23,189 nucleotides of DNA, from positions 1-23,189 of the forward strand of contig JAEVZY010000171.1 of NCBI GenBank assembly GCA_023392035.1, in the 5' to 3' direction. This document shows positions 23,017 through 23,189 of the stretch, piece after piece (the first letter of the stretch is position 1; each line of letters begins with the position of its first letter). This DNA comes from Pseudomonadota bacterium. Its GTDB lineage: Bacteria; Pseudomonadota; Gammaproteobacteria; Burkholderiales; Burkholderiaceae_D. Position numbers and translations under genes: made by a program. Under the pieces are notes generated by a model. The model searched no databases and was not told where the DNA came from. It saw only the letters and a program-made list of their open reading frames with translations.

Positions 23017-23189
23017 ATGGCAATAGATGGCTCTCTGAGGGCGAAGCTCAGCCGCGCGCAGGCTCTGCTGGACCGTCTTCTGCAGGGCTTGGCCATGTAT
23101 CTCGTTCCGCTTGGCCTGGTCCTCCTGACCTTTGTGGCTATCGTCGCCTGGGACGGCATGTACGAGCGCCGTGGCGGCTTGGCCATGCC
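23017..23189 (+). CDS. Unknown protein with N-terminal membrane segment (partial, runs off the right edge)
   Basis: From ATG 23017 the frame is open to the end of the window, giving 57 residues. A very strong ribosome site, AAGGGGGGAA (23001-23010), supports the start. The first ~26 residues are basic and amphipathic (R-A-K-L-S-R-A-Q-A-L-L-D-R-L-L); next comes a hydrophobic segment (about residues 28-45, Y-L-V-P-L-G-L-V-L-L-T-F-V-A-I-V-A-W), then D-G-M-Y-E-R-R-G-G. This looks like a signal anchor or first membrane helix with a cytoplasmic N-terminus. I do not recognise the family from this fragment. The 120 bases upstream carry no other gene, so it probably has its own promoter. Confidence 0.6.
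   Translation, partial: MAIDGSLRAKLSRAQALLDRLLQGLAMYLVPLGLVLLTFVAIVAWDGMYERRGGLAM

Overview
The window reads as a piece of a high-G+C proteobacterial chromosome. The gene families and codon use suggest a betaproteobacterium, perhaps Burkholderiales/Oxalobacteraceae-like, but no rRNA or other phylogenetic marker is present, so this is tentative. The first 17 bases look like a transposase (Nextera/Tn5 end) adapter left at a contig edge, so the apparent start of the first gene is not biological.

Layout. (1) 18-7623 is a complete type I secretion module: the 3' part of a very large, cysteine-free, His/Asp-rich repeat protein (the probable substrate), a PrtD-type ABC exporter, an HlyD-type membrane-fusion protein and a TolC-like outer-membrane channel. 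A strong GC hairpin without a T-run separates the substrate gene from the exporter genes. (2) 7636-12780 is clearly richer in A+T and looks acquired: a three-part glycosyltransferase, a kinase-fold phosphotransferase that appears to have lost its N-lobe to a frameshift, a UDP-GlcNAc 2-epimerase (wecB) and a SAM methyltransferase. (3) 12854-15424 is a first dTDP-L-rhamnose set (rfbA-rfbC-rfbB, no rfbD). (4) 15425-16684 is a non-glycan interval with REP-like palindromes and a reverse-strand REP-associated tyrosine transposase (RAYT) whose C-terminus is cut off. (5) 16685-21365 is a second rhamnose set (rfbC-rfbB-rfbD-galE-rfbA) in the high-GC style of the secretion genes. (6) 21385-22824 encodes a TPR plus GT41 (OGT/SPINDLY-like) glycosyltransferase whose stop codon lies in a degenerate 14-bp tandem repeat. 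(7) A new gene with an N-terminal membrane segment runs off the right edge.

How it may work together (inference): the exporter places a giant repeat protein on the cell surface, and the neighbouring genes make dTDP-rhamnose, UDP-galactose and UDP-ManNAc and assemble a surface glycan. The arrangement resembles S-layer secretion loci (for example Caulobacter rsaA-rsaD-rsaE next to O-antigen genes), where a surface polysaccharide anchors the secreted protein. The GT41-like enzyme raises a second possibility, direct glycosylation of the secreted repeat protein. Neither link is proven by the sequence.
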